64,000 bases of DNA from Bacteroidota bacterium (GTDB lineage: Bacteria; Bacteroidota; Ignavibacteria; Kapaibacteriales; UBA2268): NCBI GenBank assembly GCA_004322215.1, contig SCSM01000028.1, positions 1 to 64,000 on the forward strand, in the 5' to 3' direction. The translations under genes were made by a program, and so were the position numbers. This document shows, in pieces, positions 17,059-25,528 of this stretch. The notes below the pieces were generated by a model. That model made no database searches. It saw only the letters and a list, made by a program, of their open reading frames with translations, and was not told the DNA's origin. Within the stretch, counting starts at the first letter, position 1; the number at the start of each line of letters is the position of its first letter.

Positions 17059-19353
17059 ATGGACTCGATAAAAATCAATTCATTAAAATTGATGATTGTT
17101 CTTATTGGAATTTCATTTTGTTATTGTAATTCCCTCGCACAATTCAATATTGATAACTGGAAAATTTATTCATCAATGCAGGACGTCAGAACTGCTGCTG
17201 TTGATTCCAGGCATCGTATCTGGGCAGGAACTACCGGGGGACTGTTTGTTTATGATTCAACTGCAGAACAACCTTTTCACGAATTCCGCAATACCGAAGG
17301 TTTATTGAGTATGGTATTTACAGCTATGTGTGCAGATACAAATAATAAACTCGTTTACATGGGCACTAACGACGGTTACATTGAAATAGCCGATGAAAAT
17401 TTCAGGATTTCTCATATAACAGATATTGTCAGTGCTGGATTTACCAATCCAATGATTAATGATATTTATTTATACGATACACTTGCATATATAGGAGGTG
17501 GTTTCGGATTGGCTGTGTTCGATACCAAACGCAAGGTTTTTGTCGAGACTATTACAAAATTCGGTTCTTTCCAACAGAAAACTCCCGTTAACCAAATTTT
17601 GATAAAAGATAATAAAATATGGCTTGCAACAGAAGCCGGTATTGCATCGGCAGATTTAAATACTCAAATAATAGACCCTCAGGTCTGGAAAAATTATGGC
17701 TCCTCAAACGGCTTGGTATCACAACAACCGGTTGTTTCGATATGTTTCCATAATGGTTCATTATATGCTGCTGCCGGAAAAAAATTATACGAGATGGTCA
17801 ATGATTCGTTTATTGTTAAATTTCCGATTGCGGACTACGATGATTTTAGGAAATTGAGTTCCAATGACAATAAATTATACTTTAGTACCAAGTATGATGT
17901 GTTTATATTAGAAAACGGTAGTCTGAATATGTACAGAGAAAATCAAATTATTAACGGGCATATATTTTCAGGAAATACTTTAATAATATATTATCAGGGC
18001 AATGGAATAAAATTATTTGAAAATAATAATTTAAAGGAAATCAAACCGAATACTCCAGCATCGAATTTATTTCTCAGCATGGACCTTGACGAAAAAGGGA
18101 ATTTGTGGTCGGCTACCGATTATGAAGGCAGAGGAAGGGGTTTTATGAAATTTTCCAACGGTAAGTGGACAAATTTTACTAATGATGTATATCCTCAAAT
18201 GTTGAATAATGATTATTACCTGATTGCATCGGACAAAAACGGAAAGATATTTGCAAGCAATTGGGGGCGGGGTATGTGTATCGTCGAAGACAATGACACC
18301 GGATATGTTTTCACGATAGTTAATAATAAAAATTCTCCGATGAAAGGGGTTGCTGATGATACGAACTGGGTTATTGCCGGTGAATGTATTGCAGACAACG
18401 AGGGTGTGGTCTGGTTTTCAAACTGGGGAAGAATAAGCAACGGACCTTCTTTTTTAGCGTATAAAAAAGACGGTACTTTTTCTGATTTCTTAAATTGCAG
18501 TTCTCCGAATAAAAGGGGATTTATCACTGTAGCAATCGATTTGTCCGGAACCAAATGGTTCGGTTCCAGCCCATTTGAACCGCATGGATTATTATATTTT
18601 AACGATAGAAACACAATAGATGACAAAAGCGATGATAAATGCGGTGTTATCACAGTATCTACTCCGACTTCATCAGCTACATCAAAATTGATTGAGAATG
18701 CTCAAACTGCACTTGCTGTTGACCGGTTCGGTTCATTATGGATTGGTTATGAATCGGGATTGTCAGTGCTGTTCAATCCATCTGTAATTTTTAATAATAG
18801 TCCTGTTTTCAGCATCAGGAAAGTAAATATGCTCAATTCACAAAGGGTAAATGACATATTTGTAGATGCTATCAATAATAAATGGATTGCAACCAATAAT
18901 GGTATTTGGGTATTGAATTCAGACGGTACTGAAACTATTACGACTATTAATAAAAGTAATAGTCCATTGGTAGATAATGCGGTTTATTCAATTGTGATTG
19001 ATGGTGAAACCGGATTGGCATATTTTGGAACTAAAAAAGGATTATGCACAGCAAGAACCTTATCTGTTAAACCCTTACAGGATTATAATATAAACTGTTA
19101 TCCACAGCCCTATAACCCTGCTAAAGACGGATATCTGACGATAGACGGATTGGCACCGGATTCTGAAATAAAAATTTTAACAATTGACGGAGGATTAGTC
19201 AAATCTCTATCAGTTACCGGAAGAAAAACAATTTGGGATGGAACTGATAACAGTGGGAATTATGTTTCGAGCGGAATTTATATGATTATTGCGTCTTCTG
19301 CTACTACAGATGGTGCTTCTGTCGGTAAGATTGCTGTGATAAGTAATAAATGA
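17059..19353 (+). CDS. PorZ-like T9SS attachment-complex propeller protein
   Basis: A 764-residue exported protein: signal peptide (about 1-27), then beta-propeller blades of the two-component-regulator type (WAGTTGGLFVYDS, YMGTNDGYIEIADE, AYIGGGFGLAVFD, IWLATEAGIASAD, WIGYESGLSVLF, WIATNNGIWVLN), and a C-terminal FlgD/T9SS-type domain (YPQPYNPAKDGY ... WDGTDNSGNYVSSGIYMI). The opening blades and order match PorZ of the type IX secretion system. In Porphyromonas, PorZ joins PorU, PorV and PorQ in the surface complex that attaches cargo to A-LPS. Orthology is inferred; a sensory propeller or other cargo protein is the alternative. ATG 17059 is preferred to an upstream TTG. It nearly touches the opposing msrC-like gene. 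Confidence 0.72.
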   Translation: MDSIKINSLKLMIVLIGISFCYCNSLAQFNIDNWKIYSSMQDVRTAAVDSRHRIWAGTTGGLFVYDSTAEQPFHEFRNTEGLLSMVFTAMCADTNNKLVYMGTNDGYIEIADENFRISHITDIVSAGFTNPMINDIYLYDTLAYIGGGFGLAVFDTKRKVFVETITKFGSFQQKTPVNQILIKDNKIWLATEAGIASADLNTQIIDPQVWKNYGSSNGLVSQQPVVSICFHNGSLYAAAGKKLYEMVNDSFIVKFPIADYDDFRKLSSNDNKLYFSTKYDVFILENGSLNMYRENQIINGHIFSGNTLIIYYQGNGIKLFENNNLKEIKPNTPASNLFLSMDLDEKGNLWSATDYEGRGRGFMKFSNGKWTNFTNDVYPQMLNNDYYLIASDKNGKIFASNWGRGMCIVEDNDTGYVFTIVNNKNSPMKGVADDTNWVIAGECIADNEGVVWFSNWGRISNGPSFLAYKKDGTFSDFLNCSSPNKRGFITVAIDLSGTKWFGSSPFEPHGLLYFNDRNTIDDKSDDKCGVITVSTPTSSATSKLIENAQTALAVDRFGSLWIGYESGLSVLFNPSVIFNNSPVFSIRKVNMLNSQRVNDIFVDAINNKWIATNNGIWVLNSDGTETITTINKSNSPLVDNAVYSIVIDGETGLAYFGTKKGLCTARTLSVKPLQDYNINCYPQPYNPAKDGYLTIDGLAPDSEIKILTIDGGLVKSLSVTGRKTIWDGTDNSGNYVSSGIYMIIASSATTDGASVGKIAVISNK

Positions 19354-19358
19354 TTTAC

Positions 19359-19838
19359 TCAATATGTTTTACCGTAGAATTTCCCAATCGCTTGCATATC
19401 TGAGGCATTAACAAGAGTATCCGTAAGTTTTTTCAGGTGGGTACTGTCATCATCGGTGAATCTGTTAAGGGAATGACTGTCTAAATCGAGAACTCCATAA
19501 ATTACACCATTTTTAATTAAGGGGATTACAATTTCAGAATTTGCTTCTGCATCGCAAACAATATGAGATGGAAACTCATGCACATTGTCAACCTTAATAA
19601 CATCTCTTTGATTGACCGATGCCCAGCAAACCCCTTTGTTCTTATGAAGACGAATGCAAGCCGGCTTTCCCTGGTAAGGACCAATCAGTAAAACATCTGA
19701 CGAAAGAAGATAAAAACCAATCCAGCTGACATCCTCTAATTTAGAGAATAGCAGAGCAGCAAAATTGGATGCATTTGTGACAAAGTTCCTTTCGTCAATA
19801 ACCAAGCTTTCGATTTCTGCCTGTAATTCTTTATACAT
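19359..19838 (-). CDS. msrC: Free methionine-(R)-sulfoxide reductase (GAF-domain fRMsr)
   Basis: A 159-residue single GAF domain. It reduces free methionine-R-sulfoxide, repairing oxidised methionine pools in the cytosol with thioredoxin. The three family cysteines are present: C61 in GPYQGKPACIRL, C71 in NKGVCWAS and C95 in SHIVCDAEANSEI; the last is the usual catalytic one. IVIPLIKNGVIYGVLDLDS closes the ligand pocket. The length matches E. coli fRMsr. Its stop codon lies five bases from the stop of the PorZ-like gene, with no room for a terminator between them. Confidence 0.93.
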   Translation of the reverse strand: MYKELQAEIESLVIDERNFVTNASNFAALLFSKLEDVSWIGFYLLSSDVLLIGPYQGKPACIRLHKNKGVCWASVNQRDVIKVDNVHEFPSHIVCDAEANSEIVIPLIKNGVIYGVLDLDSHSLNRFTDDDSTHLKKLTDTLVNASDMQAIGKFYGKTY

Positions 19839-19966
19839 TTTATATTATTACCCTTTTGGTATGAAATATTATATAAAAATATAAATAATTAAATTTTCTA
19901 ACAAGTTAAAATTTAATATGTTTGATTACGATATAGTAATTATTATTGTTACAAATCAAAAAATTT

Positions 19967-20614
19967 ATGGTCGGAATTTTAAAAAAGCCAAAAAAATATT
20001 ATGAATCCGGGCGGGAAGAAATGCTCGAATATATTCCTGCAGAATGTCATTTGATATTGGAAGTGGGATGCGGAGCAGGAAATTTCGGATTTAATTTGAA
20101 ACGCAGGAATGGTGCTGAAGTATGGGGTATTGAAGTCAATCAAAACCAGGCAAATAATGCTTCGAAGCTGCTCGATAAGGTTGTATGCGGAGATATTGAA
20201 TCGGTTATTGGTAATATCCCTGATAATCATTTTGATTGCATTGTCTTCAATGATTCACTCGAGCATTTGACTTATCCTTATGAAATACTCTCCAAAATCA
20301 AAGAAAAGCTGGTGAACGGAGGTTTGATAATCGCTTCTATTCCAAATGTCCGGTTTATTGTCAATTTGAAGGAACTTTTAATTGATAAAGACTGGAGATA
20401 CAGGGACGAGGGGATATTGGACAATACTCATTTCAGATTTTTTACTAAAAAGAGCATAATAAGAATGTTTGAAGAGAACGATTTCGAGATTATATCAATA
20501 TCCGGTATAAATCCAACTAAGAAATTCATATTTTATGTCTTGAATTTTATTTCGCTCGGTCTTTTCTCCGATTCGAAGTATTTACAATTTGCTTGTGTTG
20601 TACGCAAAAAATAA
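19967..20614 (+). CDS. Class I SAM-dependent methyltransferase
   Basis: A 215-residue methyltransferase. The SAM-binding motif I is LILEVGCGAGNFGFNL (about 31-46), followed by the acidic motif GIEVNQNQA and motif IV FDCIVFNDSLEHLTYP. The C-terminal region (FRFFTKKSIIRMFEENDFEI) is that of Methyltransf_11/23-type enzymes often found near polysaccharide genes. The substrate is unknown. I chose the ATG at 19967; an upstream TTG adds only seven residues. It is monocistronic, and its stop is one base from the stop of the opposing gene at 20616. Confidence 0.85.
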   Translation: MVGILKKPKKYYESGREEMLEYIPAECHLILEVGCGAGNFGFNLKRRNGAEVWGIEVNQNQANNASKLLDKVVCGDIESVIGNIPDNHFDCIVFNDSLEHLTYPYEILSKIKEKLVNGGLIIASIPNVRFIVNLKELLIDKDWRYRDEGILDNTHFRFFTKKSIIRMFEENDFEIISISGINPTKKFIFYVLNFISLGLFSDSKYLQFACVVRKK

Positions 20615-20615
20615 A

Positions 20616-21038
20616 CTATTTTTTCGATTTGATTGTATTCTGAACTATTTTCAGTTCTGATAAATCATGGGCTAAATCAATGATATTGAGATGAGAGCCA
20701 ATTGTTTGCAGTAAGTATTTATTTTTAATAATTTCGATTGCATCATCATCTGTTTTAGATAGAAATTCATTTATTTGTTTTGAAAATTTATGCATTATAT
20801 CTTTTAATTCCGATTTTAGCTTATTTATAATTTCTTCGTTCTGGTTAGTTTTTTTTAATGATTGTGAAATATTCCAAATAGAAGCAGCGTTAAAGATGAA
20901 ATCATTCATTAATTCACCTAAACCATAGCTTGCTCCAATTTCCAGAAACAACTCGAGGTCATTCGGTTTTCTTAAATTTCCTCCGGTTAAATCCTGAAGA
21001 AATTTAACAACTTCCTTTGTATCCTGAGAAATAATCAT
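20616..21038 (-). CDS. Small alpha-helical protein of unknown function
   Basis: A 140-residue cytosolic protein I do not recognise. It is almost wholly helical and charged (KLKSELKDIMHKFSKQINEF, then DDDAIEIIKNKYLL). No membrane helix or signal peptide is visible, and no catalytic motif. It is the last gene of a three-gene minus-strand operon with the lipoprotein (21047) and ferredoxin-NADP reductase (21678), separated from its neighbour by eight bases. The operon does not point to a clear job. Confidence 0.65.
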   Translation of the reverse strand: MIISQDTKEVVKFLQDLTGGNLRKPNDLELFLEIGASYGLGELMNDFIFNAASIWNISQSLKKTNQNEEIINKLKSELKDIMHKFSKQINEFLSKTDDDAIEIIKNKYLLQTIGSHLNIIDLAHDLSELKIVQNTIKSKK

Positions 21039-21046
21039 TGAAGTGC

Positions 21047-21670
21047 TTAATATTGAATAGTTGCGATAATTGAATTAAATATTTTATCGATTTCATTTTG
21101 TGCGGGCAAAGGTTTTCCCGAAATATTCATCGGTATAAGCGAAAATTCATAGTATTGGTTTATTGATGATTTAAATACGGCAGTTTGAGTTACGAGTGCC
21201 CCCGATGAGTTGGAAAAATTATATTTTGCAAAGGACATAGTACCTAATTGGATTAATGAATATCTACCCAACTGCTTGACTGCCCCTGCTGTTTTATTTT
21301 CGTGATAACTCAAGCTCGTTCTTGCCAAACCGAGCAAACCTTCTTTGATTACGACACTGTCGGTTACTTCATTTTTTCTAATTGTTGAAAATACGGCACT
21401 GAGTGTGTAATCGGGATTGACAGCCACCGCAAATACGTCTGCGGATGCCTTTTCTTCGACATCAACAAAAAACCAATCCTGTGGAAGGAATGCAATAATG
21501 TCGCCCTTCTTAGAACGAACAAGCTTGTCGGACATAGGGATTTCCGGTTTCGGACTGAGATTGACTAAAGTTACTTCATCGGCGACTGTTCTGTGTTTCA
21601 CAACAATACATCCGCTTGTGAAGATTATCGAAAATATCAGGAAAAAATATATAATTTTAATAATCATCAT
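21047..21670 (-). CDS. Lipoprotein of unknown function
   Basis: A 207-residue predicted lipoprotein. The signal peptide ends with IIFTSGC, a usable lipobox. The mature part carries GDIIAFLPQDWFFVDVEEKA and later YSLIQLGTMSFAKYNFSN; it resembles PsbP/DUF1795-like folds only loosely, so I do not name a family. It lies seven bases behind the ferredoxin-NADP reductase gene and eight before the helical protein, indicating one transcript. Start may be either of two adjacent ATG codons. Confidence 0.68.
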   Translation of the reverse strand: MMIIKIIYFFLIFSIIFTSGCIVVKHRTVADEVTLVNLSPKPEIPMSDKLVRSKKGDIIAFLPQDWFFVDVEEKASADVFAVAVNPDYTLSAVFSTIRKNEVTDSVVIKEGLLGLARTSLSYHENKTAGAVKQLGRYSLIQLGTMSFAKYNFSNSSGALVTQTAVFKSSINQYYEFSLIPMNISGKPLPAQNEIDKIFNSIIATIQY

Positions 21671-21677
21671 TTAAATT

Positions 21678-22475
21678 TTAATATTCCTCAATATGTAAAG
21701 CACCCGGATTTTTCTTAGAGTGACGTGTATAATTTCTTTTAGCAAGAAAATCCGAAACAGAATTAATCATTTTAGGGTTTCCACATAAGAAAAAATGTGT
21801 TTTTTCGGGATTAATTTCAATACCGATATCCTCCAGAATTTTATTTTCTAAGTGATTTTCGATATAACCCCTAAGACCTTTCCATGAATCATCTGCCTGT
21901 AACAAAGTCGGATAATAGTAGAAATTATCGAAATTAAAGTTAATGAACTCAAGTTCGCTTCTGTATCCTAAATCCCACAAATAGGCTGCTCCGTGCATAA
22001 CAACCAATTTAGTTTCTTTATGGTCTCTCAGATGGGAACGCAAAAAAGAAATATAAGGTGCCAATCCGGTGCCAGTTGCAATCATTACAATATTGCATCC
22101 CGAGGGAGTCATGCTTAAATCGAAAAAGCCGATAATTCTTTTGTCAACCCAAATCCTGTCCCCTTGGATGAGATTAAACAATCTTGGTGTCAGAGTGCCG
22201 GACTTAACCTGGCTTATATAAAATTCAAAGTCTTGAGTCTCATGGTTTGCCGACGCAACCGAATATGGTCTTTTAATAAGAGCTTCGGGTTTCAGATTTT
22301 CTTCCACAACAACAGAATTAGGTGAACGCTTTTCACTTGCAAGTAAACCAATGGCAGTAAATTGACCTGCTTTAAATGTATCTCTCGGTTCATCGGTTCT
22401 GATTCTAAGCACCATCAAATCGGGAGTGATAAGAATTTTACCGGTTACTGTTGAATTGTACTGTGAATTTTCCAT
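21678..22475 (-). CDS. fpr: Ferredoxin/flavodoxin--NADP+ reductase (Fpr-type)
   Basis: A 265-residue FAD enzyme that passes electrons between NADPH and ferredoxin or flavodoxin. The FAD domain shows AGQFTAIGL and the flavin-binding RPYSVAS (KRPYSVASANHE). The NADP domain shows VMIATGTGLAPYISFLR, YLWDLGYRSEL and HFFLCGNPKMI, the usual order for Fpr/FNR proteins. The C-terminus LHIEEY matches the Fpr-like group. I chose the ATG at 22475, where the family begins; a longer frame adds 18 unlikely residues. It heads a three-gene minus-strand operon. Confidence 0.9.
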   Translation of the reverse strand: MENSQYNSTVTGKILITPDLMVLRIRTDEPRDTFKAGQFTAIGLLASEKRSPNSVVVEENLKPEALIKRPYSVASANHETQDFEFYISQVKSGTLTPRLFNLIQGDRIWVDKRIIGFFDLSMTPSGCNIVMIATGTGLAPYISFLRSHLRDHKETKLVVMHGAAYLWDLGYRSELEFINFNFDNFYYYPTLLQADDSWKGLRGYIENHLENKILEDIGIEINPEKTHFFLCGNPKMINSVSDFLAKRNYTRHSKKNPGALHIEEY

Positions 22476-22696
22476 AAATACAAAATAAATAAAATAAAAC
22501 CAACCATTCTTCCATTGAAATTTCATCAACAGAAGAAGAAAATAGGAAATATCAGTAAACTAAGAAAATAAAAATATGAAATAATTAAAAAAATTAAAAT
22601 TTGTTTTTTCAATTAGTAAGAAATCGGGTTAAATTACTCTAAAAGAATACAGACAAAAAAAATCGCTGAAAATTTCATATAGTTGAAAAAAACATA

Positions 22697-22727
22697 TTGG
22701 TTATGTTAATAATTTTTCTTAATTTTG
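22697..22727 (+). promoter_or_regulatory. Bacteroidota-type promoter of tRNA/secE operon
   Basis: TTGG (22697-22700) and TAATTTTG (22720-22727) are separated by 19 bases. They fit the -33 TTG and -7 TAnnTTTG elements known for the Bacteroidota primary sigma factor. Transcription should start a few bases before the tRNA-Tyr gene at 22742. Confidence 0.6.
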
Positions 22728-22741
22728 TTGTCCTTTTAACT

Positions 22742-22825
22742 GGGTAGGTACCGAAGCGGTTAAACGGGGCAGACTGTAAATCTGCTGGGCACAGCCCTAC
22801 GGAGGTTCGAATCCTTCCCTGCCCA
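22742..22825 (+). tRNA. tRNA-Tyr (GUA)
   Basis: An 84-base class II tRNA with a long variable arm. The acceptor GGGTAGG pairs with CCTGCCC (one G-U), and the anticodon GTA lies in the loop of GCAGACTGTAAATCTGC. The T-arm is GGAGGTTCGAATCCTTC. The discriminator is A; CCA is not encoded. It is the first gene of the tRNA cluster. Confidence 0.96.
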
Positions 22826-22851
22826 CAGATAGGAAAAAGATAAGTAATAAT

Positions 22852-22924
22852 GCGGGAGTAGCTCAGTTGGTAGAGCATCAGCCTTCCAAGCTGAGGGTCG
22901 CGGGTTCGAACCTCGTCTCCCGCT
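22852..22924 (+). tRNA. tRNA-Gly (UCC)
   Basis: A 73-base tRNA. The acceptor GCGGGAG pairs with CTCCCGC, the anticodon stem TCAGC pairs with GCTGA around the loop CTTCCAA, and the anticodon is TCC. The T-loop is GGTTCGAACC; the discriminator is T. Nearly identical to the next tRNA. Confidence 0.96.
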
Positions 22925-23009
22925 CAAAATAATAATTTAATAGTTCGTTGAAATTTGGTAATACCACTGGGAATAAAAAAAAGTAAGTTCGTGCATAATT
23001 TTTTTAGAT

Positions 23010-23082
23010 GCGGGAATAGCTCAGTTGGTAGAGCATCAGCTTCCCAAGCTGAGGGCCGCGGGTTCGAACCCCGTTTCCCGCT
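23010..23082 (+). tRNA. tRNA-Gly (CCC)
   Basis: A 73-base tRNA with the same stems as the preceding gene. The loop reads TTCCCAA, giving anticodon CCC. The acceptor change GCGGGAA / TTCCCGC is compensated on both sides, so the gene looks functional. It probably arose by duplication of tRNA-Gly(UCC). Confidence 0.95.
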
Positions 23083-23093
23083 CGAGAAGTAAA

Positions 23094-23169
23094 GCTGATG
23101 TAGCTCAGTTGGTAGAGCACATCCTTGGTAAGGATGAGGTCACCGGTTCAATCCCGGTCATCAGCTCCA
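23094..23169 (+). tRNA. tRNA-Thr (GGU)
   Basis: The acceptor GCTGATG pairs with CATCAGC. The anticodon stem CATCC pairs with GGATG around TTGGTAA, giving anticodon GGT. Discriminator T is followed by an encoded CCA (23167-23169), unlike the other tRNAs here. Confidence 0.96.
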
Positions 23170-23181
23170 TTGATGTTGATT

Positions 23182-23254
23182 AGGGGTGTAGCTCAATTGG
23201 CAGAGCGACGGTCTCCAAAACCGTAGGCTGCGGGTTCGATTCCTGCCGCCCCTG
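23182..23254 (+). tRNA. tRNA-Trp (CCA)
   Basis: A 73-base tRNA. The acceptor AGGGGTG pairs with CGCCCCT. The anticodon stem ACGGT pairs with ACCGT around CTCCAAA, giving anticodon CCA. Discriminator G. It lies 12 bases behind tRNA-Thr and 25 before secE. Confidence 0.96.
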
Positions 23255-23279
23255 CTGTTTAATTAACTGGATTTTTTTT

Positions 23280-23465
23280 ATGATTGGTAAGATTAAAGAA
23301 TTTGCAAACGATGTGGTGAAGGAAATGAAGAAAGTTTCCTGGCCCTCGAAAGAACAATTGAAGGAATCTACGATAGTTGTGATTATCACCACGATTATCA
23401 TTACTCTTATCGTCCTCGGGATTGACAAAGTAATGGATTTGGTTATTAAAGGAATTTTCTCTTAA
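23280..23465 (+). CDS. secE: Protein translocase subunit SecE
   Basis: A 61-residue small membrane subunit of the SecYEG translocon. It has the conserved amphipathic helix with VVKEMKKVSWPSKEQLKEST (about 12-31) followed by one membrane helix (about 33-56). The length is that of the short single-helix form common outside Proteobacteria. It sits between tRNA-Trp and nusG, its usual place in FCB bacteria, and is probably cotranscribed with the tRNAs and nusG. Confidence 0.96.
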   Translation: MIGKIKEFANDVVKEMKKVSWPSKEQLKESTIVVIITTIIITLIVLGIDKVMDLVIKGIFS

Positions 23466-23488
23466 TTTTTTTTTCATGCTCGAATCTG

Positions 23489-24310
23489 ATGGCAGATGAT
23501 ATTGAAAATATGGAACAAATCGAAAGCACTCAGCCGGAAGAATCCGATGTTGAAATTGCAGTCGAAGATGCAATAGAAAACGCAGTAGAAACTGAAGCAG
23601 ACGAATCAGTTTCCGTCGATGAGGAGACGGTTGCAGATGCTGTTATAGCTGAGACGGAGGTTGCCGGGCAGGCAGAAATAACTGAAATTGAAGTATCAGA
23701 ATCAGGGATAACTGCCGAAGCTTCTAAAGAAACTGTTCCTGATGAATCCAAACCAATCATTGACAGCAGCAGGCCCGATGCTAAATGGTATGCCATCCGT
23801 ACATATACAGGGCATGAATCGAAAGTAAAAATGTCAATCGAAGCTGAAGTAAAGCGGCTTAAACTCCAGGAGAGAATTTTTGATGTGATTATTCCCCAGG
23901 AAACAGTTTTTGAAGTACGTGGAGGCAAAAGACGTACTAAAATTAAAAATTTTCTTCCGGGCTATATTATCATGAAAGCTGTGATGGACAAAAAAATAAT
24001 TGAAATAATAACTAATGTTCCATCAGTTGTCAGCTTTGTGGGAAGTAAAATACATCCAACACCACTGCAACCGCACGAGATTGAAAGAATAATCGGGAGA
24101 GTTGAAGAAAGAAGGAGTATTGCGACAATAGTTACATCATTTGAAACCGGAGACCCGGTCAAAGTAATTGACGGTCCGTTTACGAATTTCAACGGAACTG
24201 TAAAAGAAGTGAATCATGAAAAGCAAAAGCTTAAAGTTGAAGTCGGTATTCTCGGTAGAAAAACACCTGTTGAATTGGACTTCAGCCAGGTCGAGCTTGA
24301 AAATCATTGA
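23489..24310 (+). CDS. nusG: Transcription factor NusG with long acidic N-terminal extension
   Basis: Binds RNA polymerase to promote elongation and couples it to Rho or ribosomes. The NGN domain starts at about residue 98 (KWYAIRTYTGHESKVK, W100), and the KOW domain covers about 220-273 (FETGDPVKVIDGPFTNFNG). The core is normal NusG length (~175 residues). Before it are ~97 residues rich in Glu, Asp, Ala and Val with no hydrophobic helix, an unusual addition. The frame stays open and uses ordinary codons, and the ATG at 23489 is the only reasonable start, so the extension seems real. It is followed by rplK as is usual. Confidence 0.95.
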   Translation: MADDIENMEQIESTQPEESDVEIAVEDAIENAVETEADESVSVDEETVADAVIAETEVAGQAEITEIEVSESGITAEASKETVPDESKPIIDSSRPDAKWYAIRTYTGHESKVKMSIEAEVKRLKLQERIFDVIIPQETVFEVRGGKRRTKIKNFLPGYIIMKAVMDKKIIEIITNVPSVVSFVGSKIHPTPLQPHEIERIIGRVEERRSIATIVTSFETGDPVKVIDGPFTNFNGTVKEVNHEKQKLKVEVGILGRKTPVELDFSQVELENH

Positions 24311-24350
24311 TAATGAAAATAAATTATGTAATATTTTTTTTAGTTGAGAA

Positions 24351-24776
24351 ATGGCAAAGAAATTAGCGGGAACGTTCAAATTGCAGTTAAATGCAGGTGA
24401 GGCAACAATGGCACCGCCCGTAGGACCTGCATTCGGACAAAGAGGTTTAAACGGAATGGAATTCGTAAAGCAATTCAATGCTAAAACCGCAAAACAAAAG
24501 GGAACAATTTTACCTGTTCTTGTAACTTTTTTTACAGATAAATCTTTCACTTTTATTGTTAAATCGCCGCCTGCTTCCATACTTTTGATACAAGCAGCAG
24601 GAATTAAGAAAGGTTCTGCCGAATCTAATAAAACCAAAGTCGGAAACGTTACTTTGAAACAGTGCGAAGAAATAGCAAAAATTAAGATGGAAGATTTGAA
24701 CTGCGATTCTGTCGAAAGCGGAATCGAGATGGTTAAAGGAACTGCGAGAAGCATTGGTATCGTTGTCGAAGGATAA
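24351..24776 (+). CDS. rplK: 50S ribosomal protein L11
   Basis: A 141-residue ribosomal protein of the GTPase-associated centre, full length. Seen: [20 protein letters not shown] with the proline-rich loop ([11 protein letters not shown]), the linker and the C-terminal 23S rRNA-binding domain ([20 protein letters not shown], later [12 protein letters not shown]). It is the third protein gene of the secE-nusG-rplKAJL-rpoBC operon and is 31 bases from rplA. Confidence 0.97.
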   Translation: MAKKLAGTFKLQLNAGEATMAPPVGPAFGQRGLNGMEFVKQFNAKTAKQKGTILPVLVTFFTDKSFTFIVKSPPASILLIQAAGIKKGSAESNKTKVGNVTLKQCEEIAKIKMEDLNCDSVESGIEMVKGTARSIGIVVEG

Positions 24777-24807
24777 TAAAATTTGTAAAATATAATATTA
24801 ATCAGAA

Positions 24808-25509
24808 ATGAGAAATTCCGGAAAAAGATATAAGTCAGCAGTCAAAAGCTATGATGCGGCACAAACATTCACATACCAGGATGCAATAGCAATAGTTAAA
24901 AAGAATGCGACTGCAAAATTCGATGAATCGTTTGAAGTGGCGATACGGCTTGGTGTTGACCCGAGAAAGGCAGACCAGCTTGTTCGGGGGACAGTTTCTT
25001 TGCCCCATGGCACTGGAAAAACTGTCAGGGTTCTTGTGATGGCAAAAGCACCCAAGGACAAGGAAGCACTGGATGCAGGAGCCGATTATGCCGGTTTGGA
25101 TGAATACATCGAGAAAATTAAAAACGGCTGGACGGAAATTGATGTTATAATCGCTACACCTGATGTTATGGGTGAGGTTGGTAAGCTTGGAAGAATTTTA
25201 GGACCGAGAGGTTTGATGCCTAATCCGAAAAGCGGTACTGTAACATTTGATATAGATAAAGCCGTTAAGGATGTTAAAGCAGGAAAGATTGAATACAGAG
25301 TTGACAAAACAGGGAACATACAGGCATCAATCGGCAAATGCTCATTTGAACAATCAAAACTTGCCGATAATGTTGCCACACTGTATTCCAGTATAATTCG
25401 TTCGAAACCGACAACTGCAAAGGGAAAATATATCAAAGCTATATATTTCAGCTCGACGATGGGACCCAGCGTTGTTGTTAACGAACAGTCGCTTCAGACG
25501 AAGGAATAA
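24808..25509 (+). CDS. rplA: 50S ribosomal protein L1
   Basis: A 233-residue protein of the L1 stalk. Conserved features include [52 protein letters not shown] and [20 protein letters not shown], in the standard order. In other bacteria L1 also binds its own mRNA to repress the L11 operon; no clear copy of that site was identified here. It is followed by a structured leader before rplJ. Confidence 0.97.
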   Translation: MRNSGKRYKSAVKSYDAAQTFTYQDAIAIVKKNATAKFDESFEVAIRLGVDPRKADQLVRGTVSLPHGTGKTVRVLVMAKAPKDKEALDAGADYAGLDEYIEKIKNGWTEIDVIIATPDVMGEVGKLGRILGPRGLMPNPKSGTVTFDIDKAVKDVKAGKIEYRVDKTGNIQASIGKCSFEQSKLADNVATLYSSIIRSKPTTAKGKYIKAIYFSSTMGPSVVVNEQSLQTKE

Positions 25510-25528
25510 AAGTTAGACTATTACGCGC

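Noticed and set aside
22742-23254. tRNA cluster as a prophage or island attachment site
   Set aside because: The flanks hold fpr and secE in ordinary order, and no integrase or direct repeat of a tRNA end is present.
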